A stretch of DNA of 64,000 nt, taken from Candidatus Aminicenantota bacterium. Lineage in GTDB: Bacteria; Acidobacteriota; Aminicenantia; Aminicenantales; Aminicenantaceae. The translations under genes were made by a program, and so were the position numbers. A model generated the notes under the pieces. The model was not told the DNA's origin and made no database searches. It saw nothing but the letters and a program-made list of their open reading frames with translations. Location of the stretch: NCBI GenBank assembly GCA_016927475.1, contig JAFGMO010000095.1:1-64000 (forward strand). The letters run 5' to 3'. Below are positions 44,025-53,069 of the stretch, piece after piece. Every line of letters begins with the position of its first letter. Positions within the stretch are counted from its first letter, which is position 1.

Positions 44025-45178
44025 CGATTCCTCTCTCTGTTCCTCACCTTTCGGGAAACGAGTGGAAATATATCAAGGAATGTCTTGATACGGAATGGGT
44101 TTCTTCAGTCGGAAAGTACGTTGACAGATTTGAAAAGGATATACGTGAGTATGTTGGGATCCGCTATTCCGTCGCCTGCATGAATGGGACGGCGGCCCTT
44201 CAGATCGCCCTGTCGATGGCCGGTGTCAATCCTGATGACGAAGTTATCGTTCCCACGATTACTTTTATCGCTCCGGTTAACGTTGTTCGTTATCTCGGCG
44301 CCGAACCGGTTTTCATGGATTGTGATCTTTATTATAATTTGGATGCCGAAAAAACGCTTGATTTTATCGAGAAAGAAACCGTTTTTCAAAACGGCAGGGT
44401 TTTCAACCGGAAAAGCGGACGCCGGGTTGCCGCCATTATTCCCGTCCATGTTTTCGGCAACGCCGTCAACCTCGAGCCGCTTCTCGAGCCCTGTAAGAAA
44501 CGCGGGATCAAAGTCATCGAGGACGCGGCCGAAAGCATGGGCACGCGCTATTCCAAAGGAAAACTTGCCGGGAAGCATACGGGGACGGCCGGGGACATCG
44601 GGTGCTATTCTTTTAATGGAAACAAAATCATCACAACGGGCGGTGGCGGTGTTTTGGTCACCGGGGACGAGACCATGGCGGACAAGATGCGTTACCTGAC
44701 AAACCAAGCCAAGGATGACCCGGTCCGTTACATCCATAATGAAATCGGATACAATTTCAGAATGACAAACCTGCAGGCTGCCCTTGGAGTAGCCCAGTTG
44801 GAAGAACTTCCAAAATTTCTGGAAATTAAGAAGAAAAATTTTCGCTATTATCAAAAAAACATTGAAAAAATTCCAGGTCTTCATTTAGGAGAGGTACCGG
44901 ATTACGCAGATAACAACCATTGGATGTATACCCTTCAGATCGACCCGGTCTTGTACGGCCATAACCGTGAAGAGTTGATGTTTGTCTTTTCTGAAAACGG
45001 CATCCAAACCCGGCCGGTATGGTATCTCAATCATTTGCAGAGACCATATAAAAACTGCTTGGCCTACAGAGTTGAACGAGCTCCCCGTATGCTGGAAACA
45101 ACCCTCAATATTCCCTGCAGTGTCAATCTGACCCAAGAGAATATGGATGAGGTTTTAAGGATCTTGAAAAATGTATGA
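44021..45178 (+). CDS. PLP-dependent aminotransferase, LegC-like
   Basis: A 385-residue DegT/DnrJ/EryC1-family aminotransferase. PLSVPHLSGNEWKYIKECLD and TEWVSSVGKYVDRFE at the N-terminus, MNGTAALQIAL, VIEDAAESMGTRY and the PLP lysine in SFNGNKIITTGGGG are clear. The opening segments fit the LegC subgroup that aminates the C4 keto group made by LegB. It overlaps the genes before (4 bases) and after (8 bases). Confidence 0.92.
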   Translation: MTIPLSVPHLSGNEWKYIKECLDTEWVSSVGKYVDRFEKDIREYVGIRYSVACMNGTAALQIALSMAGVNPDDEVIVPTITFIAPVNVVRYLGAEPVFMDCDLYYNLDAEKTLDFIEKETVFQNGRVFNRKSGRRVAAIIPVHVFGNAVNLEPLLEPCKKRGIKVIEDAAESMGTRYSKGKLAGKHTGTAGDIGCYSFNGNKIITTGGGGVLVTGDETMADKMRYLTNQAKDDPVRYIHNEIGYNFRMTNLQAALGVAQLEELPKFLEIKKKNFRYYQKNIEKIPGLHLGEVPDYADNNHWMYTLQIDPVLYGHNREELMFVFSENGIQTRPVWYLNHLQRPYKNCLAYRVERAPRMLETTLNIPCSVNLTQENMDEVLRILKNV

Positions 45179-45812
45179 AGCTGTCGTTATCGGAGGTGGA
45201 GGTCATGCCCGAGTCGTTCTTTGCGTGCTGAAAAAAATAGGCATTTACCGTATCATTGGGTATACGGACAATGTCGACCGGGGGAAACTTTTAGGAGTGG
45301 AATATCTTGGAGATGATCATGTTCTGGATGTCGTCAAGCAGAAATATCCCGAATGTGCCGTGGTTTTGGGTTTGGGGCAGCTCACCATGTCGGACGTTGA
45401 AAAAAGAGCCCATATTCGAAGTCTTCTGGAAAGATGGAAATTCACGATGCCGCCGGTCAAATCTCCTGATGCTGTGATAAACCGTGAGGTTGAACTGGGT
45501 GAAGGAACGGTCGTTTTGGACGGAGCGGTGATAAACAGCGGAACCTGCATCGGAAAAGATGCCATCATCAATACAAACGCTACGGTGGAACATGACTGCC
45601 GGTTGGGGGATGCCGTTCATGTCGCCTGCGGCGCTGTTTTAAGCGGCGGTGTCCGTGTGGGAAGCCGGACACTTGTAGGAGCCGGCGCAACGGTTGTTCA
45701 TGGTGTGGCTATCGGAGAGGACTGTATTATCGGTGCCGGAGCGGTTGTGGCCGAAAACTGCCTTGATCCGGGAACATATGTCGGGGTTCCCGCCCGGAAG
45801 ATTGTTAAATGA
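45171..45812 (+). CDS. Sugar O/N-acetyltransferase, NeuD/PglD-like
   Basis: A 213-residue acyltransferase. A Rossmann-like N-terminus (VVIGGGGHARVVLCVLKK) precedes a left-handed beta-helix of hexapeptide repeats (IGKDAIINTNATVEHDCRLG and VGAGATVVHG, IGAGAVV). PglD-type members acetylate UDP-4-amino sugars with acetyl-CoA, which fits the LegB/LegC genes upstream. It overlaps the following glycosyltransferase by four bases (ATGA). Confidence 0.9.
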   Translation: MYEAVVIGGGGHARVVLCVLKKIGIYRIIGYTDNVDRGKLLGVEYLGDDHVLDVVKQKYPECAVVLGLGQLTMSDVEKRAHIRSLLERWKFTMPPVKSPDAVINREVELGEGTVVLDGAVINSGTCIGKDAIINTNATVEHDCRLGDAVHVACGAVLSGGVRVGSRTLVGAGATVVHGVAIGEDCIIGAGAVVAENCLDPGTYVGVPARKIVK

Positions 45813-46549
45813 AGATCCTTATCGCTGTTATCGCCTACAATGAGGAAAAAAACATACGTTCTGTCTTGGATGACCTTGCCGTTCACAACTTTGGCTACGA
45901 TGTGGTGGTCATTGACAACGGTTCCTCCGATAGGACAGTGGCAATCGCCAGGAAAATGGGAGAAGAGGTTGTGGCTCATCCTGTCAATGTCGGGGGGCAG
46001 TTCGGAACTCTTCCCTCTTATTTCCTTTACAGCTGGATGAACAGGTATGATATCCTCTGCCAATTCGACGGAGACGGACAGCATAAAGCTTCGGAGTTGA
46101 AAAAAATCATCGAGCCGGTTGAAAAAGGCGAGGCCGATTATGTTATCGGTTCACGGTTCCTTGAAAAAAAAGGGTTCCAGTCCTCTTTTTTTCGCCGGAT
46201 CGGTATTCGTTTATTTTCCTTATTGGATTCATGGATTGTCGGTCAAAAAATAACGGATGTGACTTCAGGCTTCCGGGCATACGGGAAAAGGGTCATCGAT
46301 CTTTTCAGCCTTGTATATAAACATGAGATCTGTGACACCAACCAGCTTCTCCTGCTGAGTTTTTCCGCCGGAGCCCGGATCAAGGAAGTTCCGGTAGAGA
46401 TGAGCGAGAGGCTGTATGGTCAATCGGAGTTCGGTTTTTTCAAATCTTCGGGTTTTATCCTCAAAGGATTGATCAATATTTTGGGGTGTATTCTCCAGAA
46501 AAAACAAATCAAAAAGATTATGGGAGCCATAAATGGGAATCAAGATTAA
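45809..46549 (+). CDS. Glycosyltransferase family 2
   Basis: A 246-residue GT-A enzyme. It shows IAVIAYNEEKNI, VVVIDNGSSDRT, CQFDGDGQHK with the metal-binding D-x-D, and SGFRAYGKRVIDLFS near residue 150-165. No membrane helices are seen apart from a weak C-terminal hydrophobic stretch. It pairs with a DUF2304 protein whose start overlaps its end by 17 bases, a common arrangement in O-antigen loci. Confidence 0.92.
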   Translation: MKILIAVIAYNEEKNIRSVLDDLAVHNFGYDVVVIDNGSSDRTVAIARKMGEEVVAHPVNVGGQFGTLPSYFLYSWMNRYDILCQFDGDGQHKASELKKIIEPVEKGEADYVIGSRFLEKKGFQSSFFRRIGIRLFSLLDSWIVGQKITDVTSGFRAYGKRVIDLFSLVYKHEICDTNQLLLLSFSAGARIKEVPVEMSERLYGQSEFGFFKSSGFILKGLINILGCILQKKQIKKIMGAINGNQD

Positions 46550-46904
46550 GATCCTGTCTATCATTCTGGGATTGGTTTTTCTCCTGCTGGTTCTCCGTCT
46601 CATCAAAAAAAACCACATGCGGCCGGCCTATGCTGTCTTATGGGTTTTTGTCGCTCTTTTTCTTATTTCCATACCTTTCCTGGAGTTTTTTTATGTTTGG
46701 CTGGCTTATTCGGTTATCGGCATCATTGATGCCAGGAATATCATATACATCGGACTCATTGGTTTTCTTCTGTGCTACATATTTTACCTTTCCATCAGAA
46801 TCAGCCGGATGTCCGACCAGATCCAGACATTGGTCAGTTTCCTGGCAATCCTTGAAAACAAACTCCGCAAGTCGCAAAAAGACAAACTTGAGATAATGGA
46901 ATAA
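46533..46904 (+). CDS. DUF2304 membrane protein
   Basis: A 123-residue protein with three membrane helices (about 5-24, 32-60, 68-89) and a charged, coiled-coil-prone tail (RISRMSDQIQTLVSFLAILE). The layout matches DUF2304 proteins that are coupled to GT2 genes. The function is unknown; a membrane scaffold for the transferase is a guess. Confidence 0.85.
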   Translation: MGIKIKILSIILGLVFLLLVLRLIKKNHMRPAYAVLWVFVALFLISIPFLEFFYVWLAYSVIGIIDARNIIYIGLIGFLLCYIFYLSIRISRMSDQIQTLVSFLAILENKLRKSQKDKLEIME

Positions 46905-46977
46905 GAAGGATTGATAACATGAATAAACATTTTTATTTCTTGGAATAATCGGGCGAACAGTATAACGGAGAAAACGA

Positions 46978-48624
46978 TTGACCAGAACGAAACTTTATCT
47001 TGCCCTGATTTTCGTAGGGGCCGCGGTCTTAAACATATTGGATATCGGCTGGGGGCTTCCGAACAGGGAAAGGATATATTCCTATAAGGGGGATGAGCAT
47101 ACATTTCTGATCCGTTTGAATAGGTTGAATCCGGGTCAATTTGATTTTGATCCGGATTATTACTGGAAACCCCATCTCAATGTTTATTATACCGGAGCTG
47201 TTCTTAAGGCCGGACAGTTGCTGGGGATCTACAAGATAGGCGACCGGGAATATTATAAAAAATATCCTCGTGAATTTCGAAAGGTGATTCTCTGGCAGCG
47301 TATTTTTTGGGGGAAAATTCCGCTTCTTTTTCTTGTCTGGATTTCGTTTTTGATCGGAAAGTTGATAAAGAGCGAGAAATTCGGACTGGCTTTTGCCGCT
47401 GTGACGGGAATTCTTCCCACTTTTCTAGTCAATGGTAACTATGGGGTGGAAAATATCGTCATACCGTTGCTTTCGGCATTGGTCTTTTTTTTCTCTTTGA
47501 AATACCACCGGAGCGGCGCTTGGCGTGATATCATCCTGGCAGGAGTGGTATGCGGTTTGGCCGCCTCCACGAAGCAGTCCGGGCTGCTGAGTTTTGTTTT
47601 TATCCTGGGAGCTGTTTTTACTAGGAGAAAGACGGTTCCAAAAGCCCGTTTATGGGGTCATCTGGCTGCGGCGGGAATTTTTGCCTGCCTTTCTTTTTCC
47701 CTGACATCACCTTTCTACATGAAATTTCTTGTCCTGAAAGTATTTTCCCCGGCTCTGGTAAAGCCTGACCTGCACGGAAGTACATCTCTTCCAATGGATA
47801 TATTCCACCGGGAAGGGGGAAGTGTATTCCCGGGCATCTGGAGGCTCCTGCGGATTCATTTTGTTCAATTGGGGGGAGTCATTTTTTTATGTGTTCCTTT
47901 CGGCATTTTCTCTAATAGAAAGGATCCTAGGGTTCGTTGGGCCGTCTGGTATGTCCTTGTATTTTTTGGGATTTCTCTTTTTGTTCTCTATTCCACGGAT
48001 TCGCGGTTGACCCCTCTGGCGTATGTCCTGTCTTTTCTCGGAATTTTGGGTTTGTTTTTTTTTCTGGAAAAACCGCTTTCCCCATGGCTAAAGAGAGGAA
48101 TTGTTGTTGTTGCGGCCGTAAGCCTATTATCCTATGCAATCGCCATCGAGGTTTTTTTTCTCAAGCCGGGAACACGGGAGATCTCATCCCGCTGGATCGA
48201 GAAGCAGCTATTGTCCCGGGGAAAAATCAGTCTCGGTCTTCATGAGGATCCGGGATATGCTCATCCGGATGTCCTTACCCGGGAATGGCGGCATTTTACT
48301 CCAGGCAATGAAAAATATTATCCCAATGATTACCAGGAGCGTTTTATCATCCCGGATTTTGAACTGCGGGAATTGGGCGTACCGGATGTTCTGCCTCAAA
48401 AAAATTTAGAGACAAGGGCCATGAAACAACGGTGGCTTGAATCCCAGGCCCCTGAATATATCATACTTACCCATGACCTTCTGGACTGGCCGGAATATTT
48501 CTTGCATTCTCCTCACTATACATTGGTGAAACATTTCCGGCCTTTCGGCTGGTTGGGTATCAATCAATTGTCATTGGTTAAGCCTGAAGTTTATGTATTC
48601 AAGAGGCGAAAGGCCTTGGAGTAA
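46978..48624 (+). CDS. GT39-type membrane glycosyltransferase
   Basis: A 548-residue protein with about 11 helices starting at TTG with GGAG eight bases upstream. The first loop has SYKGDEHTFLIRLNRLNPGQ, where the DE pair matches the GT39 catalytic acidic residues, and WKPHLNVYYTGAVLKAG. A C-terminal extracytoplasmic domain starts near residue 400 and ends PEVYVFKRR. It is one of four such enzymes in the window. Confidence 0.83.
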   Translation: MTRTKLYLALIFVGAAVLNILDIGWGLPNRERIYSYKGDEHTFLIRLNRLNPGQFDFDPDYYWKPHLNVYYTGAVLKAGQLLGIYKIGDREYYKKYPREFRKVILWQRIFWGKIPLLFLVWISFLIGKLIKSEKFGLAFAAVTGILPTFLVNGNYGVENIVIPLLSALVFFFSLKYHRSGAWRDIILAGVVCGLAASTKQSGLLSFVFILGAVFTRRKTVPKARLWGHLAAAGIFACLSFSLTSPFYMKFLVLKVFSPALVKPDLHGSTSLPMDIFHREGGSVFPGIWRLLRIHFVQLGGVIFLCVPFGIFSNRKDPRVRWAVWYVLVFFGISLFVLYSTDSRLTPLAYVLSFLGILGLFFFLEKPLSPWLKRGIVVVAAVSLLSYAIAIEVFFLKPGTREISSRWIEKQLLSRGKISLGLHEDPGYAHPDVLTREWRHFTPGNEKYYPNDYQERFIIPDFELRELGVPDVLPQKNLETRAMKQRWLESQAPEYIILTHDLLDWPEYFLHSPHYTLVKHFRPFGWLGINQLSLVKPEVYVFKRRKALE

Positions 48625-48640
48625 AGAAGACGGAAACCTC

Positions 48641-49729
48641 ATGGCAGCGAGAGAAAAGACGATTCTGGTCCTGGGATCGACCATCGCCAAGATTTTTTGG
48701 GTAAACCAGGCGGAAAACCTCGGCCCCCATGGTTACCAAACCGTATTTTATGTTCGCGAGCGTGCCTTCTATGATACAGAACCGCACTATGCGGTAACCG
48801 TTCCTTATCCAAAAAATGCTTTGGCCAATATTTGGAAATTCCTCAGCCTTTTAAAAACGTTGCGGCCCCACCATATAGAAGCTTTTCATGACCTTTATCG
48901 TTGGGATTTTTTGATCCTATTTTATTTTTATGTCCTTGCGGCCCGGCTTTTCCGCATACCGGTTGTCTCCGTGTGCATGGGGGGAGAGATCCTCTATTGG
49001 GAGAGGCATTCTTTTCTAAAAAAATGGAGCCTCAAACGTCTTCTGAGAGGATCCCGCCTCGTTATTCTGAAGGAGCCGTATCAAAAGGAATATATCAAAA
49101 AATACCGTATTTTCCATGCGGACAGAATACCGACTTTTGAGCTTCCCAATGCCGTCGATATCAGCGGGAACATTTCTTTTGAAAGAAGTGAGGACATCGT
49201 TCTTTTCTTAAATTCCTTTAAACCCTGGCGGAACCCGGAGATGGTGACTTCCGTGTTCCGGTTGGTCATCAAAAAAATACCACAGGCCCGTTTGATTATG
49301 GCCGGATACAGGACGGAAGAAGAATACGACCTTGTCAGGAGAGAGATTGATGATGAATGGGAACAAAAGGTGGAGCTTATACCCTACAGGCTCGATAACC
49401 GGAAGTTGTATTCACGGGCCAAGGTTTTTATTCTGCCGGCGGACTTTATCTATCTCAACAATTCTCTTCTTGAAGCCATGGAACGAGGCATTCCTCCTGT
49501 TATCGGCAGCAAGGATCCCTACGGCAGCCTTATTATTCAGGACGGAGTCAATGGTTTCCGGGTGGATATTAATCCCGGAGAGATGGCTGATAAAGTGATC
49601 AGGCTTTTGGAAGACGAAAATCTACGCCGCAAAATGGGACGGGAAGCCCGGGAAACGGTCATGAAGCATTTCAACAACCGGGAACGTATTCAAAAACTCT
49701 GCGAATTATACCGGAATCTTGACAGCTGA
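48641..49729 (+). CDS. Glycosyltransferase family 4
   Basis: A 362-residue GT-B enzyme. I choose ATG 48641; a longer frame from 48593 overlaps the previous gene. FHDLYRWDFLILFYFYVLA and CMGGEILYW at the N-terminus, ELPNAVDISGN, and FILPADFIYLNNSLLEAME with an E-x3-E variant and DGVNGFRVDINPGEMADK at the C-terminus support GT4. It ends the operon that began at 42337. Confidence 0.85.
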   Translation: MAAREKTILVLGSTIAKIFWVNQAENLGPHGYQTVFYVRERAFYDTEPHYAVTVPYPKNALANIWKFLSLLKTLRPHHIEAFHDLYRWDFLILFYFYVLAARLFRIPVVSVCMGGEILYWERHSFLKKWSLKRLLRGSRLVILKEPYQKEYIKKYRIFHADRIPTFELPNAVDISGNISFERSEDIVLFLNSFKPWRNPEMVTSVFRLVIKKIPQARLIMAGYRTEEEYDLVRREIDDEWEQKVELIPYRLDNRKLYSRAKVFILPADFIYLNNSLLEAMERGIPPVIGSKDPYGSLIIQDGVNGFRVDINPGEMADKVIRLLEDENLRRKMGREARETVMKHFNNRERIQKLCELYRNLDS

Positions 49730-50168
49730 ATGACGAGTTTATTATCCATTCACCGTGTCATTCATCAAGTCTTGACAAATCTCCATATCAGGGATAGAGT
49801 AACAAAAACATCGCCCTGTTAAGGTTTTTCCCATGGATCGGCAGGAGAAAAAAGAGAGAATGGAGTTGCGGCAGTGGACAAATGAAAAGCTGAGCCTAAG
49901 AATCCAAAAAAGCGGGATCAAGGATGGATATAAGGATTTTTATGGCCAGTCCACTCGAGGGCTATTGTGACTTCAAGATTTTCGGTCCCGACATATGTGA
50001 TAAACAGAACGCCCGGAACAACAGGAAGGTTCTTATTACCCCAAAAAAAAGAAAAAACCATCTGTAGTTTCAGGCTTCCGGTAGAATGGGATATGTTGAT
50101 GTGTGTTGGGGGCGACTGAAGGATCTAAGGGCGGTAGCCTATCTTATCAGGTTTGAAAGGAAAACATC
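49730..50168. other. Intergenic region upstream of the WbpB-WbpD gene
   Basis: 439 bases. It has a promoter candidate at 49772-49800 and then a long leader with no supported frame. AGTGGAC and GTCCACT form a distant 7-base inverted repeat near 49873 and 49960. No known riboswitch was recognised. Confidence 0.5.
49772..49800 (+). promoter_or_regulatory. Probable sigma70 promoter
   Basis: A perfect TTGACA, a 17-base spacer and TAGAGT (4 of 6) lie 370 bases upstream of the WbpB-WbpD fusion gene. The leader length suggests room for post-transcriptional control. Confidence 0.45.
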
Positions 50169-51752
50169 ATGACGAAGAAGATTGCCGTATTGGGTTGTGG
50201 TTATTGGGGAAAAAATCTTGTTCGAAATTTTTACGAACTAAAATCTTTGCACACCGTCTGCGACATAGATGAAAAGTCCCTTGATTCTATAGGCAAGCAG
50301 TACAAGGGAGTAAAGCTAACAACGGATGTGAAAGAGGTCCTCAGTGAAAAAAAAGTGGATGCCGTTGTTATTGCAACTCCCGCGGAAACACATTTTGCTT
50401 TAGGCCGGGATGTCCTTCAATCCGGCAAAGATGTTTTTATCGAGAAACCCATTGCCTTGAACTATGCGGATGGAGCAAAGCTTGTCGCCATGGCCGAAGA
50501 TAATAAGCGCATCCTCATGGTGGGGCACATCCTGGAATATCATCCCGCTATCGTTAAACTTCATGACATTATCAACAAGGGTGATCTGGGCAAGATCAAC
50601 TACATATATTCCAATCGGCTCAACTTGGGGAAATTCCGGAGCGAGGAAAATATACTCTGGAGTTTTGCCCCACATGATATATCCGTTATTCTCCGATTGC
50701 TGGGAGAGACGCCGACCGATGTTTTTGCCCACGGAGGCAATTATCTTAATCCCCGTATAGCGGATGTTACCGTCACCTCCATGAATTTTCCCAGCGGGGC
50801 CAAGGCTCATATTTTTGTCTCCTGGCTTCATCCCTATAAGGAGCAAAAACTGGTGGTTATCGGCGATAAAAAAATGGTTGTTTTTGATGACGTTCATCCC
50901 GAACATAAGCTGTCCGCCTACAGTCACAAAATTGAATGGATCGAAAGGCTGCCTGTTCCCCGCCGGGAACAGGCGGAGCCTATTCCTCTTGAGGAAGCCG
51001 AGCCTCTTAAACTTGAATGCCGCCATTTCCTGGAATGCCTCGAAACACGGCAGAAACCGAAAACGGATGGAAATAACGGATTGAGGGTTCTTCAAGTTCT
51101 GGAAGCAAGCCAGAGATCGTTGGTTGAAGCAGGAAAGGCTGTTCGCATCGAAACCAAAAAAAAGGATGATTATTTTGTCCATGAAAGCTCCTACCTGGAC
51201 GAGAATGTCCAAATAGGGGAGGGAACAAAAATATGGCACTTTTCTCATGTTTTGAAAAACGTGAAGATCGGTAAAGGTTGCAACATTGGACAGAACGTGG
51301 TCATCGGGCCCAATGTCACCATCGGCGATAACGTTAAGATCCAGAATAATGTCTCGGTCTATGACGGCGTTATTCTTGAGGATGATGTTTTTTGCGGTCC
51401 CTCTATGGTCTTTACTAATGTCGTCAATCCGCGCAGCCACTGGGTGAGGAAAGACGAATACAAAAAAACATTGGTCAAAAAGGGAGCTTCTATTGGGGCC
51501 AACTCGACGATTGTCTGCGGTATCACCATCGGAAAGTATGCCTTTGTAGGAGCCGGGGCTGTTGTCAAAAAGGATGTTCCCAATTATGGTCTTGTTTATG
51601 GGGTTCCAGCCTGCCTCAAGGGTTGGATGTGCTACTGCGGAGTCCGGCTTCCCTTGTCGGATTCCCTGGAATCCAGGGAGGAAGCCGAGTGCCCGAACTG
51701 CGGTCGCAAATACAAAAAAGATGGTTCAGAGGTTTCTTTTGAGCTGGAGTAA
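50169..51752 (+). CDS. WbpB-WbpD fusion: sugar C3 dehydrogenase and N-acetyltransferase
   Basis: A 527-residue bifunctional protein. Residues 1-325 are a Gfo/Idh/MocA oxidoreductase ([15 protein letters not shown], the FIEKPIALN motif, [15 protein letters not shown]). Residues about 335-485 are a left-handed beta-helix acetyltransferase ([32 protein letters not shown]). A zinc-ribbon tail (CYCG...CPNCG) ends it. WbpB oxidises UDP-GlcNAcA at C3 and WbpD acetylates the resulting 3-amine; joining them in one chain links steps that flank the WbpE transamination. AAAGGA precedes the ATG, and a terminator overlaps the stop codon. Confidence 0.92.
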   Translation: MTKKIAVLGCGYWGKNLVRNFYELKSLHTVCDIDEKSLDSIGKQYKGVKLTTDVKEVLSEKKVDAVVIATPAETHFALGRDVLQSGKDVFIEKPIALNYADGAKLVAMAEDNKRILMVGHILEYHPAIVKLHDIINKGDLGKINYIYSNRLNLGKFRSEENILWSFAPHDISVILRLLGETPTDVFAHGGNYLNPRIADVTVTSMNFPSGAKAHIFVSWLHPYKEQKLVVIGDKKMVVFDDVHPEHKLSAYSHKIEWIERLPVPRREQAEPIPLEEAEPLKLECRHFLECLETRQKPKTDGNNGLRVLQVLEASQRSLVEAGKAVRIETKKKDDYFVHESSYLDENVQIGEGTKIWHFSHVLKNVKIGKGCNIGQNVVIGPNVTIGDNVKIQNNVSVYDGVILEDDVFCGPSMVFTNVVNPRSHWVRKDEYKKTLVKKGASIGANSTIVCGITIGKYAFVGAGAVVKKDVPNYGLVYGVPACLKGWMCYCGVRLPLSDSLESREEAECPNCGRKYKKDGSEVSFELE

Positions 51753-51776
51753 TCCCGATATTTGTTCGGGATTTTT
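51752..51776 (+). terminator. Rho-independent terminator overlapping a stop codon
   Basis: ATCCCGA (51752-51758), a 7-base loop and TCGGGAT (51766-51772) form a 7-bp stem running into TTTTT. It begins on the last base of the TAA of the fusion gene. It would separate that gene from the 2-epimerase unless read through. Confidence 0.75.
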
Positions 51777-51843
51777 GACCTTAAAAGAAAATTTATGGCG
51801 CCTGGAAAAAACAGGTTAGAAAGGGACAGCGGTTGATAAAGTC

Positions 51844-53019
51844 ATGAAAATTTTCAGTGTTATCGGAGCCCGTCCTCAGTTCATCAAGCTGGCTCCCATC
51901 GTCCGGGCCTTTAACCAGGATGAAGGCCGGTCCGGTTCTGGAAAGATTATCCACGGGATTGTCCATACCGGGCAGCACTATGATTATTTGATGAACAAGG
52001 TTTTTTTTGAAAATCTGGGCTTGCCTGAGCCGGATTTTAACCTTGAAGTCGGGTCCGCATCCCATGCAAAACAGACAGGAGTCATGCTTGAGTTGATCGA
52101 GCAGGTTCTGGAAAACGAGCGGCCGGATTGGGTCCTCGTATACGGAGATACCAACTCGACGCTGGCCGGGGCTCTAGCAGCAGTAAAAATGGGGATTTCC
52201 GTTGGGCATATCGAGGCCGGTCTGAGGAGTTTTAACCGTAGAATGCCGGAAGAGATCAACCGCATATTGGCAGACCGTTGTGCCGAGGCTTTGTTTTGTC
52301 CCACGGAGAATGCCTGCCGAATATTAAAAAATGAAGGTTGCCCTTTGATCGTCAACGAAGGAAAACTGATAAAAAATATCGCTCGTTCCGGTATAGGAGG
52401 GGAAACAAGGCGACCGTTTGCTGTTAACGTGGGTGATGTCATGTATGATGCCTCGCTGATGGCCCTGAAGGCAGGAAAGCGGCTGTCGGGTATTCTGTCA
52501 AGCTTGGGACTAAAGCGGGGTGAATATTATCTGGCCACCATTCACAGGGCGGAAAATACCGATGTTCGCAGCCGTCTTGAAATTCTTATCGAATCCCTGG
52601 CGGAACTCGGCCGGAAGGCTCCGGTTGTTTTTCCTGTTCATCCCCGGACAAAACAGCGGTTGGAACAATTCCACATCAAAGTTCCTTTTTCTCAAGGATT
52701 GAAATTATGCGATCCGGTTGGATACACGGATATGCTTATTCTGGAGGAGAGTGCCCGGTGTATTCTGACCGATTCCGGCGGAATTCAAAAAGAAGCCTTC
52801 TTTTTTGGGATTCCCTGCCTGACATTGAGAGATGAGACGGAATGGATAGAGACGGTTGCTTCCGGGGATAATGTTTTGACGGGAATCAGTAAAGAGTCGA
52901 TTCTGACCGCCGCTCTCGGCATTTCGTCAAAGGCGAAAAAAGGCCGGATTGCAGGCCCTTTTGGAGATGGAAAGGCGGCGGAAAAGGTAAAAGATGTTCT
53001 TGTTCAACTGGCCGGATAA
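51844..53019 (+). CDS. wecB: UDP-N-acetylglucosamine 2-epimerase (non-hydrolysing)
   Basis: A 391-residue GT-B-like epimerase. GARPQFIKLAPIVRAF, HTGQHYDYLMN, the GDTNSTLAGALAAVK and GHIEAGLRSF segments and DSGGIQKEAFFFG are the family hallmarks. WecB acts on UDP-GlcNAc; the close relative WbpI acts on UDP-GlcNAc3NAcA to give UDP-ManNAc3NAcA. The WbpA- and WbpB/D-type genes in this window favour the WbpI reaction, but sequence alone does not decide. Confidence 0.92.
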   Translation: MKIFSVIGARPQFIKLAPIVRAFNQDEGRSGSGKIIHGIVHTGQHYDYLMNKVFFENLGLPEPDFNLEVGSASHAKQTGVMLELIEQVLENERPDWVLVYGDTNSTLAGALAAVKMGISVGHIEAGLRSFNRRMPEEINRILADRCAEALFCPTENACRILKNEGCPLIVNEGKLIKNIARSGIGGETRRPFAVNVGDVMYDASLMALKAGKRLSGILSSLGLKRGEYYLATIHRAENTDVRSRLEILIESLAELGRKAPVVFPVHPRTKQRLEQFHIKVPFSQGLKLCDPVGYTDMLILEESARCILTDSGGIQKEAFFFGIPCLTLRDETEWIETVASGDNVLTGISKESILTAALGISSKAKKGRIAGPFGDGKAAEKVKDVLVQLAG

Positions 53020-53069
53020 ACGTATGAACATTTGCCATTTTATCTATGTGATAAGGGAGATGAGAGAAG

